DNA of 64,000 nt from contig JALPRQ010000001.1 in NCBI GenBank assembly GCA_023630215.1, forward strand, positions 1,364,001 to 1,428,000, written 5' to 3'. Made by a program: the position numbers and the translations under genes. The notes under the pieces are model-generated. The model saw only the letters and a list, made by a program, of their open reading frames with translations, was not told the origin of the DNA and did not search any database. This DNA comes from Rhodobacteraceae bacterium NBU2976. Its GTDB lineage: Bacteria > Pseudomonadota > Alphaproteobacteria > Rhodobacterales > Rhodobacteraceae. Below are positions 8,536 to 16,187 of this stretch, piece by piece; position 1 is the stretch's first letter, and every line of letters starts with the position of its first letter.

Positions 8536-9189
8536 ATGCGAACCCTTTTAACCCTGATTACGACCCTATCTATGGTATGGATCACGGCTATGCCAGTCCA
8601 TGCCGAAGGACCAGTCACAATCACGGCATTCGGGGATAGCCTGACGCAGGGCTATGGCTTGCCCGAAGGTGAGGGACTGGTGCCACAATTGCAGGCGTGG
8701 TTGGACGCGGCAGGGGCAGATGTGCGGCTGATCAATGCCGGGGTGTCGGGCGACACAACGGCGGGCGGCGCGGCGCGGATCGCGTGGACGCTGGGGGATA
8801 ATCCGGATGCGATGATCGTGGCACTGGGGGGCAATGATTTGTTGCGCGGGCTGTCGCCCGAGGAAACGCGGGCCAATCTGGCGGCGATTTTGGAAGCAAC
8901 AGAGGCCGCAGGTATACCGGTTCTGCTGGTCGGGTTTCATGCGCCGTTGAATTATGGCGCTGACTATAAGGCGGCGTTTGATGCGGCTTATCCGGAATTG
9001 GCGGCAGAATATGGAGTTCTGTTTTATCCTTATTTCTTTGACGGGTTGGGGGTCGGTGACGATACAGTTGCGATGATGGAATTCCTGCAAGGAGATGCAA
9101 CCCACCCGTCAGCCGAAGGGGTGGCAATGATTGTGGATGCGATGGGCCCTGCGGTGCTGGAGTTGATCGCGCAGGCGACGGGTTCTTGA
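8536..9189 (+). CDS. tesA: Periplasmic SGNH/GDSL arylesterase / lysophospholipase, TesA-like
   Basis: The 217-residue protein starts with a signal peptide (about 23 residues, ending VHA before EGP). It then shows the SGNH hydrolase blocks: block I FGDSLTQGYGL with the catalytic Ser, a Gly in NAGVSGDT, block III GGNDLLRG with Asn, and block V DATHPSAEG carrying the catalytic Asp and His. TesA-type enzymes hydrolyse thioesters, aryl esters and lysophospholipids in the periplasm. The ATG at 8536 directly abuts the ATG of ybbA on the other strand, and a GGAG ribosome binding site lies 8 bases upstream, inside ybbA. The tesA-ybbAP neighbourhood is conserved in E. coli, which suggests functional linkage. 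A start further upstream would not give a signal peptide at the N-terminus. Confidence 0.93.
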   Translation: MRTLLTLITTLSMVWITAMPVHAEGPVTITAFGDSLTQGYGLPEGEGLVPQLQAWLDAAGADVRLINAGVSGDTTAGGAARIAWTLGDNPDAMIVALGGNDLLRGLSPEETRANLAAILEATEAAGIPVLLVGFHAPLNYGADYKAAFDAAYPELAAEYGVLFYPYFFDGLGVGDDTVAMMEFLQGDATHPSAEGVAMIVDAMGPAVLELIAQATGS

Positions 9190-9265
9190 GCGGGATGCCT
9201 GCGGTGCAAGATTTTTGAGCACTTCGAGCGGTTCGCCACCTGCCAGTATATTTAAACAAAGTGGA

Positions 9266-10057
9266 TCAGGCGAGGAGCGCCATGGCGGCGGCGTGGATGT
9301 CCTTGTTGGCGGCGGCTAGGATGCGTCCGCCTTTGTGGGCGGGGCCGCCGTCCCACGTGGTCACGATGCCGCCGGCTGCCTCGATCACGGCTTGCGGGCC
9401 CTGGATATCGTAAGGGTTGAGGCCGGCCTCTATCACCAGGTCGATCTGACCAAGCGCGACGAGCGCATAAGCGTAGCAGTCGAGGCCATAGCGGGTGAGG
9501 CGGACCTGATCGCGAACTTTTTCGAATGCTTTGCGATCATCCGGTGTTCCGATTTCGGGGAAGGTGGTGAACAGGATTGCGTCCGTTAGGGATTTGGTTT
9601 GGCGGGTGCGCAATGGTGTGGTTTTGGTTGCGCGGAGTTCGGCAAGCCCAAAACCACCAATAAAACGTTCCTGTGTGTAAGGCTGATCAACAATGCCGAG
9701 GATCGGACCGTCACCCGCATCGAGCCCAATCAGAACGCCCCAGCAAGGCACACCGCTGATAAAAGCACGAGTGCCGTCCACCGGGTCCAGCACCCAAGTG
9801 AGGCCGGATGTGCCGGGGGTTTGTCCGTATTCCTCACCGTAGATGCCGTCTTGGGGTCGGCGTTTTGCCAGCACTTCGCGCATAGCGCGCTCGGCGCCGC
9901 GGTCGGCTTCGGTGACCGGGTCAAAATCGGCGGGGCGTTTATTGTCGGCAACAAGATCCGCAGTGCGGAAATGTTGCAAGGTAACGGTGCGGGCGACATC
10001 GGCCAGCGCATTGGCCACGTCGATTAGGTCAGCTATTTCGGTATCAGACAGGTTCAA
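9266..10057 (-). CDS. hisN: Histidinol-phosphatase, inositol monophosphatase family (HisN type)
   Basis: The 263-residue protein is of the inositol monophosphatase fold, with the Mg2+-binding motifs GEEYG (about residue 75) and WVLDPVDGTRAFISG (about 88-102), and a C-terminal motif NPYDIQGPQAVIEAAGG that supplies another metal-binding Asp. In alphaproteobacteria this subgroup provides the histidinol-phosphate phosphatase step of histidine synthesis. An ATG at 10099 would add 14 residues, but that stretch is the perfect hairpin that looks like the terminator of the upstream regulator. I therefore prefer the TTG at 10057, which gives the family's usual N-terminus (MNLSDTEIADLIDVANAL). An alternative function as a general inositol or sugar phosphatase is possible. 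Confidence 0.85.
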   Translation of the reverse strand: MNLSDTEIADLIDVANALADVARTVTLQHFRTADLVADNKRPADFDPVTEADRGAERAMREVLAKRRPQDGIYGEEYGQTPGTSGLTWVLDPVDGTRAFISGVPCWGVLIGLDAGDGPILGIVDQPYTQERFIGGFGLAELRATKTTPLRTRQTKSLTDAILFTTFPEIGTPDDRKAFEKVRDQVRLTRYGLDCYAYALVALGQIDLVIEAGLNPYDIQGPQAVIEAAGGIVTTWDGGPAHKGGRILAAANKDIHAAAMALLA

Positions 10058-10060
10058 AAC

Positions 10061-10096
10061 AAATCCCCGTGCGGCTATCGCTGCGCACGGGGATTT
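10061..10096 (-). terminator. Rho-independent terminator after the XRE regulator, adjoining the hisN start
   Basis: Read on the minus strand, a perfect 13-bp stem (AAATCCCCGTGCG with its complement) encloses about 10 bases and is followed by TTTGTTTT. It ends at the TTG proposed as the hisN start. Its 3' arm includes GGGGAT, which could also serve as the hisN ribosome binding site. Confidence 0.75.
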
Positions 10097-10138
10097 CATA
10101 AAGTCACCTGCGCGTCAATCGGCAGGTGGAAGATCTTT

Positions 10139-10522
10139 TCAAGCGGCGTCCGACAGGACCCGGGCCAGATCAAACAGACGGCGGCGTTGGGCCTCGGGGA
10201 TGGCATAGTAAGAACGAACCAGTTCCAATGCTTCCTTGTCAGCAAGGAGGTCGCCCTGCAATTTGTCTTCGGAGGTCGCCTTGTGAACGGGATCGTCCCC
10301 AGCGGTTTCCAAACCTTCGAAGAAGAAGCTGATGGACACATCAAGAGCAGCCGCAATGTCCCATAGACGCGAAGCGCTGATACGGTTCATACCAGTTTCG
10401 TATTTTTGAATTTGCTGAAACTTAATACCGACAATTTCACCAAGCTGCTGCTGGGTCATTCCGACCATCCAGCGACGGTGACGAACGCGTTTGCCTACAT
10501 GAACATCAACGGGATGCTTCAT
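10139..10522 (-). CDS. XRE-family helix-turn-helix transcriptional regulator (PraR/PhrR-like)
   Basis: The 127-residue protein has an N-terminal XRE DNA-binding domain (about residues 9-63, with MTQQQLGEIVGIKFQQIQKY as the helix-turn-helix) and a short C-terminal helical region ending in RRRLFDLARVLSDAA. This size and sequence fit the family that includes rhizobial PraR/PhrR regulators and widespread Rhodobacterales homologues; they bind DNA as dimers and control stress, biofilm or quorum-sensing genes. The start is the ATG at 10522. A long AT-rich upstream region with A-tracts suggests complex regulation. The specific targets are not predictable here. Confidence 0.88.
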   Translation of the reverse strand: MKHPVDVHVGKRVRHRRWMVGMTQQQLGEIVGIKFQQIQKYETGMNRISASRLWDIAAALDVSISFFFEGLETAGDDPVHKATSEDKLQGDLLADKEALELVRSYYAIPEAQRRRLFDLARVLSDAA

Positions 10523-10813
10523 AATTTGTACTCCAAATCCTGTTTTCCACAACTATTGGTTTTATGTATACACATGAATTCTGGCGCCCATACCTGTCTT
10601 TTTGGTTAGGTTGGCAGATTACTTCCGCCATAGGTTGAGCGTTTTATTCGATAAGATATTGATATTAGTACACAAAAAAATTTTTACCAAAAGAAAAAAA
10701 TTTTTGAATTCTCGAATTAATATGATTCAACTATTGATATTCGCAAATTGCAAATATTCCCGCATAAGGCGTTATTGCGTATTGAAAAGCGATTTGCAAT
10801 TTCTGCTCGGAAA
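10523..10813. other. AT-rich intergenic region with phased A-tracts and an 11-bp inverted repeat
   Basis: No gene is visible. The sequence AAAAAAATTTTT occurs twice, at 10674-10685 and 10694-10705, 20 bp apart (about two helical turns), as expected for intrinsically bent DNA upstream of the XRE gene. AAATTGCAAAT (10745-10755) and its exact complement (10792-10802) flank 36 bp just after the typA stop codon. Confidence 0.7.
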
Positions 10814-12634
10814 TTAAGCAGATTCTGATTTTGCCTGTCGTTTACGCTCGTGTGGGTCGAGAAAGCGTTTGCGTAGACGAATATGCTTTGGTGTGACTTC
10901 AACCAGTTCGTCCGAATCGATATAGGCAATTGCTTCTTCTAGACTCATTCGCACGGGCGTTGTCAGCACAACTGCTTCGTCTTTACCGGATGCCCTGACA
11001 TTGGTCAACTTTTTACCTTTGAGCGGGTTGACCTCCAGATCATTGCTTCGGGAATGTTCGCCTAGGATCATGCCCTGATAGACCTGCTCCTGCGCTCCGA
11101 TGAAGAAGCGTCCGCGATCTTCAAGGTTGAATATTGCATAGGCGACCGAAACACCGGTTTCCATAGATATCAGAACACCTTCACGGCGGCCTTCGATCGC
11201 ACCTTTATAAGGTGCCCAATCGTGGAACACGCGGTTCAGCACGCCGGTGCCCCGTGTATCCGTCAGGAACTGCCCGTGATATCCGATCAGGCCGCGTGAC
11301 GGAGCATGGACGATAATGCGGGTTTTGCCGACACCGCCGGGGCGCATTTCGACCAGTTCCCCCTTGCGCTGTGTCAGCTTTTCAATGACCGCGCCGGAAT
11401 ATTCATCGTCAACATCTATGGTGACCTCTTCGATGGGTTCGTGGCGAACGCCATCAATATCGCGATACAGCACCTGAGGGCGCGAGATCGACAATTCAAA
11501 CCCTTCGCGCCGCATATTTTCGATCAAGACACCCATCTGCAATTCGCCGCGTCCGGCAACTTCGTAGGCTTCACCGCCCGGCGTGTCCGAGACGCGGATC
11601 GCGACATTGGATTCGGCTTCTTTCATCAAGCGATCGCGAATGACGCGAGACTGCACCTTATCCCCATCGCGCCCCGCAAGCGGAGAGTCGTTAATCCCAA
11701 AGGTCACAGAGATTGTCGGGGGATCAATCGGCTGGGCCGGGATCGCGGTGTCGACGCTTAGGTCACACAAAGTATCTGCAACGGTTGCTTTGGCCATGCC
11801 AGCGATCGACACGATATCACCTGCCACCGCTTCTTCGATGGGCTGTTGTGTCAGTCCACGAAACGCCAGAATTTTGGTGGCGCGGAAGTTTTCGATTAGC
11901 TTGCCGTCGCGCGACAGGGCTTTGATCTGTTGTCCAGCTTTCAAGCGTCCGGATTCGACGCGTCCCGTCAGGATACGGCCAAGGAAAGGGTCGGCGGCCA
12001 GTGTTGTGGCCAGCATCCGGAAAGGTTCGCCAGCCTGACTTTGCTGCTTTGGTGAGGGGACATGGGCAACAATCAGGTTAAACAGGTCGTTCAGATTGCT
12101 CCGAGGACCATCAAGTTCGCTGTCTGCCCAACCCGAACGGCCAGATGCATATAAGACCGGGAAATCCAGCTGATCATCGTCGGCACCAAGATTGGCGAAA
12201 AGGTCAAAACACTCATCCAGTGCGCGATCCGGTTCGGCGTCGGGCTTGTCGACCTTGTTCAACACCACAATCGGGCGCAGTCCCAGCGCCAATGCTTTGG
12301 AGGTTACGAATTTGGTCTGTGGCATTGGTCCTTCGGCGGCGTCCACTAATAGAACCACGCCGTCAACCATCGACAGGATACGTTCGACCTCGCCCCCGAA
12401 ATCAGCGTGGCCCGGCGTGTCAACGATGTTGATGCGCGTGCCTTTCCATTCGACCGAGGTTGCTTTCGCAAGGATCGTGATCCCACGCTCGCGCTCCAGA
12501 TCGTTGCTGTCCATCGCGCGTTCGGTCAGTTTCTCGTTATCGCGAAACAGTCCGGACTGTTTCAGCATTTCGTCCACCAGTGTCGTTTTGCCGTGGTCAA
12601 CGTGAGCGATGATGGCGATGTTGCGCAGTTCCAT
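10814..12634 (-). CDS. typA: Ribosome-associated GTPase TypA/BipA
   Basis: The 606-residue translational GTPase belongs to the EF-G-like class. The G domain begins at residue 3 with NIAIIAHVDHGKTTL (G1), then ERGITI (G2), DTPGHADFGGEV (G3) and NKVDKPDAE (G4). Beta-barrel and two EF-G-like domains follow, and the basic C-terminal domain specific to BipA contains LRKRFLDPHERKR. It binds the ribosome and supports 50S assembly, particularly at low temperature or under stress. The ATG at 12634 gives the exact conserved N-terminus MELRN; a further 50 in-frame codons upstream are not part of the family. It appears monocistronic. Confidence 0.97.
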   Translation of the reverse strand: MELRNIAIIAHVDHGKTTLVDEMLKQSGLFRDNEKLTERAMDSNDLERERGITILAKATSVEWKGTRINIVDTPGHADFGGEVERILSMVDGVVLLVDAAEGPMPQTKFVTSKALALGLRPIVVLNKVDKPDAEPDRALDECFDLFANLGADDDQLDFPVLYASGRSGWADSELDGPRSNLNDLFNLIVAHVPSPKQQSQAGEPFRMLATTLAADPFLGRILTGRVESGRLKAGQQIKALSRDGKLIENFRATKILAFRGLTQQPIEEAVAGDIVSIAGMAKATVADTLCDLSVDTAIPAQPIDPPTISVTFGINDSPLAGRDGDKVQSRVIRDRLMKEAESNVAIRVSDTPGGEAYEVAGRGELQMGVLIENMRREGFELSISRPQVLYRDIDGVRHEPIEEVTIDVDDEYSGAVIEKLTQRKGELVEMRPGGVGKTRIIVHAPSRGLIGYHGQFLTDTRGTGVLNRVFHDWAPYKGAIEGRREGVLISMETGVSVAYAIFNLEDRGRFFIGAQEQVYQGMILGEHSRSNDLEVNPLKGKKLTNVRASGKDEAVVLTTPVRMSLEEAIAYIDSDELVEVTPKHIRLRKRFLDPHERKRQAKSESA

Positions 12635-12933
12635 GTGCGGACCCTTCGAAATACATTCGGGGCGGCGATGGTCGCTGCCCCGGCTGGCGCGGACATATGC
12701 GACCAGCCTCCGATTGGCAAGGGGAGGGTGTCCACCAGCTTTCACGCGAACTAGGGTTATGCAAATTGCGTTGATTTTGCGCAATTAGACGATGGGATTG
12801 CGGACCGAGAGGCATGAATCATGTCTGGTGCTTGTGCGGCAAAAAGGTATGCGCACGCATATTGATCAATCTGGCCTGTGCCGCGTAGCGAAGAAGGTCA
12901 ATGACCACCACGGGATCGTAACGACATTTCTAA
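12635..12933. other. Intergenic region between typA and the LysR gene
   Basis: No gene is visible. It should hold the typA promoter. AATTGCG (12764-12770) and CGCAATT (12780-12786) form a 7-bp inverted repeat with a 9-base spacer about 130 bp upstream of typA, a possible protein-binding site. Confidence 0.5.
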
Positions 12934-13803
12934 CTATTCCGCTGCGATGGCGGGGCGGCCATATGCGGCGCGTACAAATACCGCCAAACGATTTGCCAGA
13001 TCCTGTTGGGGGCCACCGGCGATATACATGTTGATATTGAACATGGGCAGTTCCGGTAGATTACCGCTGTCGCCAATTACCTCCATATGCTGGTTCACCG
13101 TTCCTTCAAGCGCGGCGTGAACCGCAAGATCGGCCGAGACGGATGCCTCGACGGTGCGTATGGAATCGCTTTCAACGCCCATTTCCCACCGAATATCTGC
13201 CTCGTCGAGGGCGCGTTGGGCAAATGTTCGGAAAATGCAGTCATGGTTAAACGCAAGACGAATTGGCCGATTTTTCCAGGCCGATCCATTAGGCGCACCG
13301 ACCCAAACCATTTTTGCGTTTTCCAGCACCTCGCCGCCTTGATCCAGGTCGAGTTCGGTCGTCAGGATCATATCGACTTCCCCGCGTGCCATTTGTCGTT
13401 TTAAGCGTGAGGTATAGGAAGAGATAAGGTTCACCTTTACCCGCGGATATTCGATCGAAAAGCGCCGCAGGATATCAGGAATATGTGGATAGACGATGTC
13501 GGCGGGTACGCCGAACGTGACCTCGCCTTCGAACGCCTGATCAGTCATGCGGGACCAAACTTCGTCATTCAAGGCCAGAATTCTTCGACCGTAACCCAAC
13601 ATTTGTTCGCCGTGAGCTGTCAGGGCAACACCGCGACCCGAGCGCTCCAGTAGCGGTTGGTTCAACATGTCTTCCAAGCGTTTGATCTGCATGGAAACAG
13701 CAGATTGTGTCAAATGGAGCTGTCCGGCGGCGCGCGTGACTCCACCCGTTTCGGCGACCGTGACAAAAGCGCGAAGGGCGGTCATATCGAGGTTACGTGG
13801 CAT
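12934..13803 (-). CDS. LysR-family transcriptional regulator
   Basis: The 289-residue protein has a winged helix-turn-helix at residues 5-64 (LRAFVTVAETGGVTRAAGQ, then TQSAVSMQIKRLE) and a periplasmic-binding-protein-like effector domain from about residue 92. It is divergent from a DUF1127 gene, with a 21-bp inverted repeat of LysR-box form between them, so it probably controls that gene and itself. The effector is unknown. The ATG at 13803 gives the usual short N-terminus; an upstream in-frame start would add 11 residues. Confidence 0.92.
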   Translation of the reverse strand: MPRNLDMTALRAFVTVAETGGVTRAAGQLHLTQSAVSMQIKRLEDMLNQPLLERSGRGVALTAHGEQMLGYGRRILALNDEVWSRMTDQAFEGEVTFGVPADIVYPHIPDILRRFSIEYPRVKVNLISSYTSRLKRQMARGEVDMILTTELDLDQGGEVLENAKMVWVGAPNGSAWKNRPIRLAFNHDCIFRTFAQRALDEADIRWEMGVESDSIRTVEASVSADLAVHAALEGTVNQHMEVIGDSGNLPELPMFNINMYIAGGPQQDLANRLAVFVRAAYGRPAIAAE

Positions 13804-13852
13804 ATCATGATCCGTGATGATAACATTCAGAAACATTCATTTTACTTATCGT

Positions 13853-13873
13853 TGATGATCTGTCAAATCATCA
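13853..13873. promoter_or_regulatory. LysR-type inverted repeat between lysR and the DUF1127 gene
   Basis: TGATGAT (13853-13859) and ATCATCA (13867-13873) are perfect inverted halves with a 7-base spacer. This matches the T-N11-A form of LysR binding sites and lies 50 bp upstream of the lysR start and 53 bp upstream of the DUF1127 start. Confidence 0.65.
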
Positions 13874-13925
13874 TCGTTACCTATGAAAAACCACACACAC
13901 ATCACATTCTGTTATGGAGGGCATC

Positions 13926-14123
13926 ATGAGCCAAATCGCTGTTAATTCGACCCTCGCACCGCGCGGGCTATCTTTCACGACTATCTGGGCCTGGGCGGTC
14001 GCACGGTTTGATGTGATCAAACAGCGCCGCGCGCTGCGCCATCTTGATGATGCTGCGCTTAGCGATATTGGCATAAGCTATCGCGAGGCCCTTCGCGAAG
14101 CCCGCAAACCTTTTTGGATGTAA
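13926..14123 (+). CDS. DUF1127 small basic protein
   Basis: The 65-residue protein ends with the DUF1127 signature: an Arg-rich helix (RRALRHLDDAALSDIGISYREALREA) followed by a short tail. Several DUF1127 proteins are small stress-induced proteins; CcaF1 of Rhodobacter sphaeroides, a member of the family, is an RNA-binding chaperone. GGAGG at 13916-13920 is a strong ribosome binding site for the ATG at 13926. It is divergent from a LysR gene, which is the likely regulator, and ends in a clear terminator. RNA binding here is inferred from the family. Confidence 0.88.
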   Translation: MSQIAVNSTLAPRGLSFTTIWAWAVARFDVIKQRRALRHLDDAALSDIGISYREALREARKPFWM

Positions 14124-14149
14124 TACCTCACCATTCTTCTGGTGATCTT

Positions 14150-14176
14150 GCCCCGGCTTTGGTCGGGGCTTTTTTT
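14150..14176 (+). terminator. Rho-independent terminator of the DUF1127 gene
   Basis: The stem GCCCCG / CGGGGC with an 8-base loop is followed by seven T residues. The T tract overlaps the stop codon of the convergent hydrolase gene. Confidence 0.92.
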
Positions 14177-15107
14177 ATTCAAGATCGGATAAAAAAGCGT
14201 CTGTCAGCGACCAGACGCGTGACTGGATGCTGTCTGTTTCCATCCAGATTTCATGTTTCGCCCCGGCGATCGTCTCTAATCGGGCTGACGGAATCGTGGC
14301 AACGCGCTTGTCGATTGCCACAGGGTCGACGACCAATTCGTTTTCTGCCCGCAGCGCCAGAATCGGAATGTTCGGCACCGGAAGTTTACGCAGCTTCGCC
14401 AATTCTTTGGCGGCTTCGGATGCCCAATGCAATGTCGGTCCGCCAAGCCCCAATTCATTGTGCGCGTTCAAATGGTCCACCATCATCTGCCAATGCGTTT
14501 GATCGTTGGTGATGGTGTTGTTTTCGAAGGCTTCGACCTGCACATAAAATGTCGGTTTGGTGCCGGGGAACAGGGTTTTATGCTTGTTGAAGGGACGGGC
14601 CACCAAGGTCGCGGGGGCAAAGATCGGGCGCAACAAATCCGCATGCTTCAACCCCCACATTGGAGAGGAGAATACAGCCGCCTTGGCGTCAAGCCCCTGA
14701 GACAGGGCGCGCAGTCCAATGGTGCCGCCCATAGAATGGGCAAAGATCAGATAAGGGGTGGCCAGATCTTGTATCGCTGGCAAGGACAGGGCGGCGCCCA
14801 GATCAAGTTGGTAATCCGTGAAGCGATCGACATGTCCGATATCAAGTCGATTATCGGGACGGTCTGACAATCCTTGCCCCCGCCAATCCAGCGCAACCAC
14901 ATTGAGATTACGGGCGAGAAGTCGGTCGATCATCCGTCCGTATTTTTCGATATATTCTGTGCGACCCGGCAACAATAAGGCCGTGCCGCCAGACTTTTCG
15001 CCCCACCATCCGACACGAATCCGGGTCGCGTCTTCAGTTAACAAATAGGCTGCGTGTCCACCGTCCGGAATATGTCCAAGATCCGTTAGAAGCGGTGCGG
15101 GTTCCAT
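14175..15107 (-). CDS. Alpha/beta hydrolase, monoacylglycerol lipase / lysophospholipase-like
   Basis: The 310-residue alpha/beta hydrolase carries the nucleophile elbow AHSMGG near residue 127, the oxyanion-side LDWRGQGLSD near 72-81, and a C-terminal catalytic His in AGAKHEIWMETD near 288. It has no signal peptide. These features resemble PldB-type lysophospholipases, which hydrolyse lysophospholipids or monoacylglycerols. It overlaps the SCP2-domain gene upstream by one base (TAATG), so the two are translationally coupled, and a lipid-binding partner fits a lipid substrate. The exact substrate is not determined. Confidence 0.87.
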   Translation of the reverse strand: MEPAPLLTDLGHIPDGGHAAYLLTEDATRIRVGWWGEKSGGTALLLPGRTEYIEKYGRMIDRLLARNLNVVALDWRGQGLSDRPDNRLDIGHVDRFTDYQLDLGAALSLPAIQDLATPYLIFAHSMGGTIGLRALSQGLDAKAAVFSSPMWGLKHADLLRPIFAPATLVARPFNKHKTLFPGTKPTFYVQVEAFENNTITNDQTHWQMMVDHLNAHNELGLGGPTLHWASEAAKELAKLRKLPVPNIPILALRAENELVVDPVAIDKRVATIPSARLETIAGAKHEIWMETDSIQSRVWSLTDAFLSDLE

Positions 15108-15394
15108 TAGCCGAGAACTGTTCCAAGCCGCATAGCGGTGCCCATGTCACCGTCCAGTTTCAGTTTTCCCGTCATGAACGCCATTGTCGGATTGAGGTCA
15201 CCTGACATCAGACCCTGAAACGTATCCACATCCGCAGTGATCGTGCAATCTGCGTCACCGTCGCTGATCGTCGCCCCAGATTGATCGACCAGAATGGTAC
15301 CTTCGCCATTGATTTCAAACTTGATCGAACCATCGAATCCGCCGTCCAATCTGGCGTTGAGGGCTTCAACGGCTGCATTTAAAATATCACTCAT
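15107..15394 (-). CDS. SCP2 sterol-carrier domain protein
   Basis: The 95-residue protein consists almost entirely of one SCP2 domain, a five-stranded hydrophobic lipid-binding fold. The recognisable part includes GTILVDQSGATISDGDADCTI and the C-terminal MTGKLKLDGDMGTAMRLG. Such domains carry fatty acids, phospholipids or acyl-CoA. It is the first gene of a two-gene operon with the hydrolase that overlaps it by one base. Its small size and lack of a signal peptide place it in the cytoplasm. Confidence 0.88.
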   Translation of the reverse strand: MSDILNAAVEALNARLDGGFDGSIKFEINGEGTILVDQSGATISDGDADCTITADVDTFQGLMSGDLNPTMAFMTGKLKLDGDMGTAMRLGTVLG

Positions 15395-15542
15395 TTCGGT
15401 CTCCGTTCTTGAGTTAACCCGAAGGTAAGCTGTGAGGGTTTAAAAATAAAGTATACCTTTACGTTTCGTTGCGGAAAGTTGCCCCTTTTTGATCAAGCAG
15501 GTTTTACTTCCGATTGTCGAAAAAATACAGTTAACTGGTCCC

Positions 15543-16097
15543 ATGATTATGCCATTAAAGACCTTCTGTCGTGGACTGTTTGTGATTGTCGTGCTGTTGT
15601 GCGGTGCGCCGCTATACGCGCAATCCGATCCGAAACTTGACGAGTTGTTTGAACAGCTGCGCACGGTCGAAGAATGGCAGCCGGTGGAACGCGAAATTCT
15701 TGCCGCGTTTTCGCGGTCGGGTTCAGCGGCAATGGACCTGTTGCTGGAACGTGGATGGGCGGCCATTGATCAGGGGAACTTGAACAAGGCGGTTGAACAT
15801 CTTTCTGCGCTGATTGATCATGACCCTGATTTTGCCGAGGCGTATAACGCTCGGGCAACGGCTTTTTACCTGTTGAACGAACCCGGCCTGTCGATCGCCG
15901 ATATTCGCGAGGTTCTTGTTCGCAATCCTCGCCATTTCGGGGCTTTGACTGGACTTGGATTCATTTTCGAAGAAATGGGGAATCTGGAAGGTGCCTATGC
16001 CGCATTTCGGGAGGCGCAGGCGATTCACCCGCATCTGCCTGACGTAAATGCGGCTATCGAACGGCTGGCACCAAGCGTCGGTGATCTGGAGCTGTAA
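15543..16097 (+). CDS. Secreted TPR-repeat protein
   Basis: The 184-residue protein starts with a hydrophobic signal peptide (about residues 8-25, cleavage near YAQ). At least three tetratricopeptide repeats follow from about residue 65; AEAYNARATAFYLLNEPGLSIADIREVL and PRHFGALTGLGFIFEEMGNLEGAYAAFREA carry the typical Trp/Leu/Gly/Tyr/Ala pattern. TPR domains mediate protein-protein contacts, so this is a periplasmic scaffold rather than an enzyme. It is divergent from the SCP2 gene. ATGs at 15543 and 15549 are both acceptable starts. Confidence 0.82.
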   Translation: MIMPLKTFCRGLFVIVVLLCGAPLYAQSDPKLDELFEQLRTVEEWQPVEREILAAFSRSGSAAMDLLLERGWAAIDQGNLNKAVEHLSALIDHDPDFAEAYNARATAFYLLNEPGLSIADIREVLVRNPRHFGALTGLGFIFEEMGNLEGAYAAFREAQAIHPHLPDVNAAIERLAPSVGDLEL

Positions 16098-16187
16098 GCA
16101 AGGTTTGTAAGCGGATAACCGGGCAGTTTGACCTTGAGGTCGAAGCCGCAGCCCCTTAGATCATGCGCAGACAGTCTAAGGCTTTGT

